A stretch of 64,000 nt of DNA, taken from contig RWJK01001508.1 of the NCBI GenBank assembly GCA_004335835.1, forward strand, positions 286 to 64,285. The letters run 5' to 3'. Of this stretch, positions 62,901-64,000 are shown piece after piece (the stretch's first letter is position 1; the number at the start of each line of letters is the position of its first letter). A program made the translations under genes and the position numbers. The notes beneath the pieces were generated by a model, which worked only from the letters and a program-made list of their open reading frames with translations, had not been told where the DNA came from and did not search any database. This stretch comes from Scenedesmus sp. ARA3 (taxonomy: Eukaryota > Chlorophyta > Chlorophyceae > Sphaeropleales > Scenedesmaceae).

Positions 62901-63538
62901 GAAAACGGCACATACTCATGCCTGTGGGCAAAGCATGCACTTGCTGCCTGGTCAGTGTCCCAGCCACCTTGCGGCATGAGGCACTAGAGTACGAGATACG
63001 CAGGCGTAGTCAATCACATCACTATACAGCCCAACAAACTTGTACCCAGGTGCACCCACCTGGCTGCAGCAGGCAGGCCCCCAGCAGCTGCAGGTGCCGC
63101 GTCTGCCGCAGCGCCTCATGCAGCGCCAGAACACAAGGCATCACTCGTACTGAAACTGCTGCGCATGGCATGCAGTCGCTGCCCAGCCACCTTGCGACAC
63201 GAAGCACAACCAAGACACAAGCAGGCGCGGTCTATCACACCACCATACAGTGGAAACCATTTCTGAGTGTACTCAAATGCGCTCACCTGGCTGCAGCAGG
63301 CAGGCCGCCAGCAGCTGCAGGTGCCGCTGCTGCCCCAGCGCCTCATGCAGCGCCTGCAGCACCTGCCCCGGCAGTGACGGCAGCCACGACAGGCCCAGCC
63401 GCACACGCACAGAGGCACCTCCAGCAGCAGTACGGTTTGCTGCAGAGGCAGCAGCAGCTGGTGCTGCTGCTGCTGCCAGGTGCAGCTCAACGCTGAACCT
63501 GTCGCCAGCTGCGCAGCTCAGGCCGGTGATGCTGACAC

Positions 63539-63581
<43 letters not shown>

Positions 63582-64000
63582 GTCGGGCGTCTGCTCAGCC
63601 TGCAGTGAACTGCCGCCTCCTTTCACAACAGAGCCTGCAGTCCAAGTCACACAGCATGTGCAATATGTCATGCTGGGGTGCTCGTAAGCAAGCCCTGTTA
63701 GCACACGCTGTGCCTGATTGCAGGGCCAGTACACATCCTGCAGTGAGCTGGGACCTCCTCTCAGAACAGAGCCTGTTGCACAAGTCACACAGCAAGTGCA
63801 GTATGTCAATCTGGGGTGCTCGTCAGCCAACCCTGTTAGGAGAGCTGCGCCGATTGCAAGGCCAGTACACATCCTGCAGTGAGCTGGGACCTCCTCTCAC
63901 AACAGAGCCTGCAGCACAAGTCACACAGCAAGTGCAGTATGTCAATCTGGGATGCTCGGAAGCCAGGCCTGTTAGGAGCGCTGCGCCTGATTGCAAGACC
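48252..64000 (-). CDS. APC1: Anaphase-promoting complex subunit 1, C-terminal ~2398 aa, 5' end outside window
   Basis: Largest scaffold of the APC/C ubiquitin ligase that drives mitotic exit. Exons: 63287-63634, 61355-62103, 60183-61266, 59516-60031, 58860-58948, 57368-57623, 56656-57049, 56300-56465, 55470-55777, 54257-54572, 53555-53668, 53225-53329, 52136-52699, 51857-51964, 51020-51184, 48252-50168; all phases agree. Family landmarks in order: WPIMAYALIGREDVAAT, SLRFGRDERLAEVQSLLG, LPLGRGAFTLG, EFHNGVAAGIKIAP, YLSDQHEPTTIGVLLG, RHPSCFPEIEL and LLGLGLLYQGSCHRLMSE. Then come DREGYALAAGFGLGL, MMMYLKTGDADVAARF, MAGSGHLPTFRLIQ, YGHHLATSLAAGLLFL (PC repeats), FRHLYVLAAEPRCLQAVDV and CLLPERQHLVSMRVCGPRYW. 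Ala/Gln/Ser runs lengthen it. Exon 59199-59280 is a possible alternative. More 5' exons lie beyond 64000. Confidence 0.94.
50320..50930 (-). repeat. Echoes of the 3' edge of the APC1 exon at 51020
   Basis: Copies near 50459-50520, 50585-50640, 50700-50745 and 50828-50925, and a weak one near 50330, repeat the end of exon 51020-51184 (YPVWPNSPTDQRCHLQ plus donor). The 50828 copy is longest and extends back into SSSNEAVAALL. An echo of the exon start (YGHHLATSLAAG) lies at 51270-51322. Confidence 0.87.
52923..53130 (-). repeat. Two echoes of the 3' edge of the APC1 exon at 53225
   Basis: Copies near 52923-52985 and 53068-53130 reproduce the exon end (MVLGKALVLWEGISATQ plus donor). They lie downstream, about 145 bases apart, with AACATGTTA-type spacers. 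Confidence 0.87.
53669..54070 (-). repeat. Four echoes of the APC1 exon at 53555, interleaved with CAG tracts
   Basis: Four copies of the first ~55 exon bases (VVLEGQGGNTAVTGPAA), near 53722-53772, 53824-53872, 53922-53969 and 54008-54062, alternate with CAG runs of 7-12 units. The composite unit is acceptor plus exon start plus CAG run, with a period of about 90-105 bases. Confidence 0.92.
54680..55340 (-). repeat. Echoes around APC1 exons 54257 and 55470
   Basis: An echo of the start of exon 54257-54572 (ALMDGSSQPHSL) lies at 54690-54735. Echoes of the end of exon 55470-55777 (LGQGRSAPGLADLHLEDKLR) lie near 55105-55150 and 55215-55320, with a weak one near 55365. Confidence 0.82.
55912..56105 (-). 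repeat. Echoes of APC1 exon 55470 start and exon 56300 end
   Basis: 55920-55987 repeats ASLLGLGLLYQGSCHRL with its acceptor, upstream of the true exon. 56068-56102 repeats the FPEIEL region of exon 56300-56465 on the other side of the same intron. The two edges of one intron were thus both duplicated into it. Confidence 0.82.
57683..58242 (-). repeat. Four echoes of the APC1 exon at 57368
   Basis: Copies near 57683-57773, 57851-57940, 58022-58078 and 58144-58242 repeat the acceptor and first ~90 bases (VPGPDSDPDLPAKQQAALLS). The copy at 58022 is short. The copy at 58144 extends to ALPLGRGAFT but has an indel. Confidence 0.9.
58415..58770 (-). repeat. Three echoes of the 3' edge of the APC1 exon at 58860, two with lost donor
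   Basis: Copies near 58421-58476, 58551-58606 and 58705-58762 repeat EVQSLLGTNMPVVLT and the donor, with CTG tracts between. The true exon and the copy near 58709 keep GTGAGT. The copies near 58421 and 58551 read ATGAGT, so the invariant GT is gone. Confidence 0.92.
59390..59450 (-). repeat. Echo of the GELGLPIDGMEGVAG exon end
   Basis: One of three copies, with 59199-59260 and 59516-59575, of a segment ending in a GTG donor. Two of the three could serve as APC1 coding sequence in different splice choices. Confidence 0.75.
62117..62402. repeat. 32-bp tandem repeat in an APC1 intron
   Basis: About eight diverged units of roughly 32 bases, each made of GATGACACATGCA and TGACAACACATGCA-like halves. 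The array is bracketed by two copies of the APC1 exon start (62090-62103 true, 62383-62402 echo), so it grew inside a duplicated exon edge. Confidence 0.85.
62580..63125 (-). repeat. Three echoes of the 3' edge of the APC1 exon at 63287
   Basis: Copies near 62580-62650, 62823-62893 and 63057-63125 repeat ALHEALGQQRHLQLLAACLL, two of them with a recognisable donor. The period is about 235 bases and the spacers are related (ATGCACTTGCTG-type segments). Confidence 0.88.
63597..64000 (-). repeat. ~145-bp tandem repeat at the window edge containing APC1 exon-start copies
   Basis: Units begin near 63597, 63737 and 63882 and contain AGGCTCTGTT-type acceptor/exon-start sequence matching the true exon start at 63634. 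The array runs off the window, so its full extent is unknown. Confidence 0.8.

Overview
This window looks like nuclear DNA of a green alga, most likely a chlorophycean of the Sphaeropleales (Scenedesmus/Tetradesmus type). The evidence is GC-rich DNA, intron-dense genes with GT-AG introns and many short exons, plant-type proteins, TGTAA motifs after several stop codons, and CAG/CTG tracts throughout exons and introns. I cannot confirm the genus without a search. No rRNA, tRNA, CRISPR array or viral gene was found.

Layout. (1) 624-9933, minus: a 16-exon sulfate transporter of the plant SULTR4-like SulP type. (2) 9934-11648: divergent intergenic region. (3) 11649-16985, plus: a six-exon TOUGH/GPATCH1 splicing-associated protein, followed by a 37-bp tandem repeat. 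(4) 18106-22360, minus: a six-exon Spinster-type MFS transporter. (5) 23633-26180, minus: a four-exon plastid membrane protein of the UncI-like CGL160/CGLD22 kind. (6) 26724-33979, minus: an N-terminal-motor kinesin with an apparent one-base frameshift just after the P-loop. (7) 35657-36498, minus: a tentative 71-residue single-span membrane protein. (8) About 37-42.7 kb: no recognised gene, strongly A+C-rich on the plus strand. (9) 42761-45720, minus: a plant-type RR-TZF CCCH zinc-finger protein, 5' end unresolved. (10) 48252 to the window edge, minus: anaphase-promoting complex subunit APC1, with its N-terminus beyond base 64000.

The genes are ordinary housekeeping and transport genes that do not form one pathway. 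I joined exons by hand, requiring GT-AG borders and consistent phase. Four models (SULTR, TOUGH, SPNS and the UncI-like protein) close with no phase conflict, and so does the in-window part of APC1.

The most unusual property is structural. Almost every gene is surrounded, inside its own introns, by tandem diverged copies of its exon edges. Each copy is a splice site plus 30-110 bases of adjoining exon, repeated one to six times with periods of about 90-200 bp. Some copies keep a good splice site and frame; others carry a lost GT, an indel or a stop. I call these exon-edge echoes. They are the best candidate here for an undescribed genome process.
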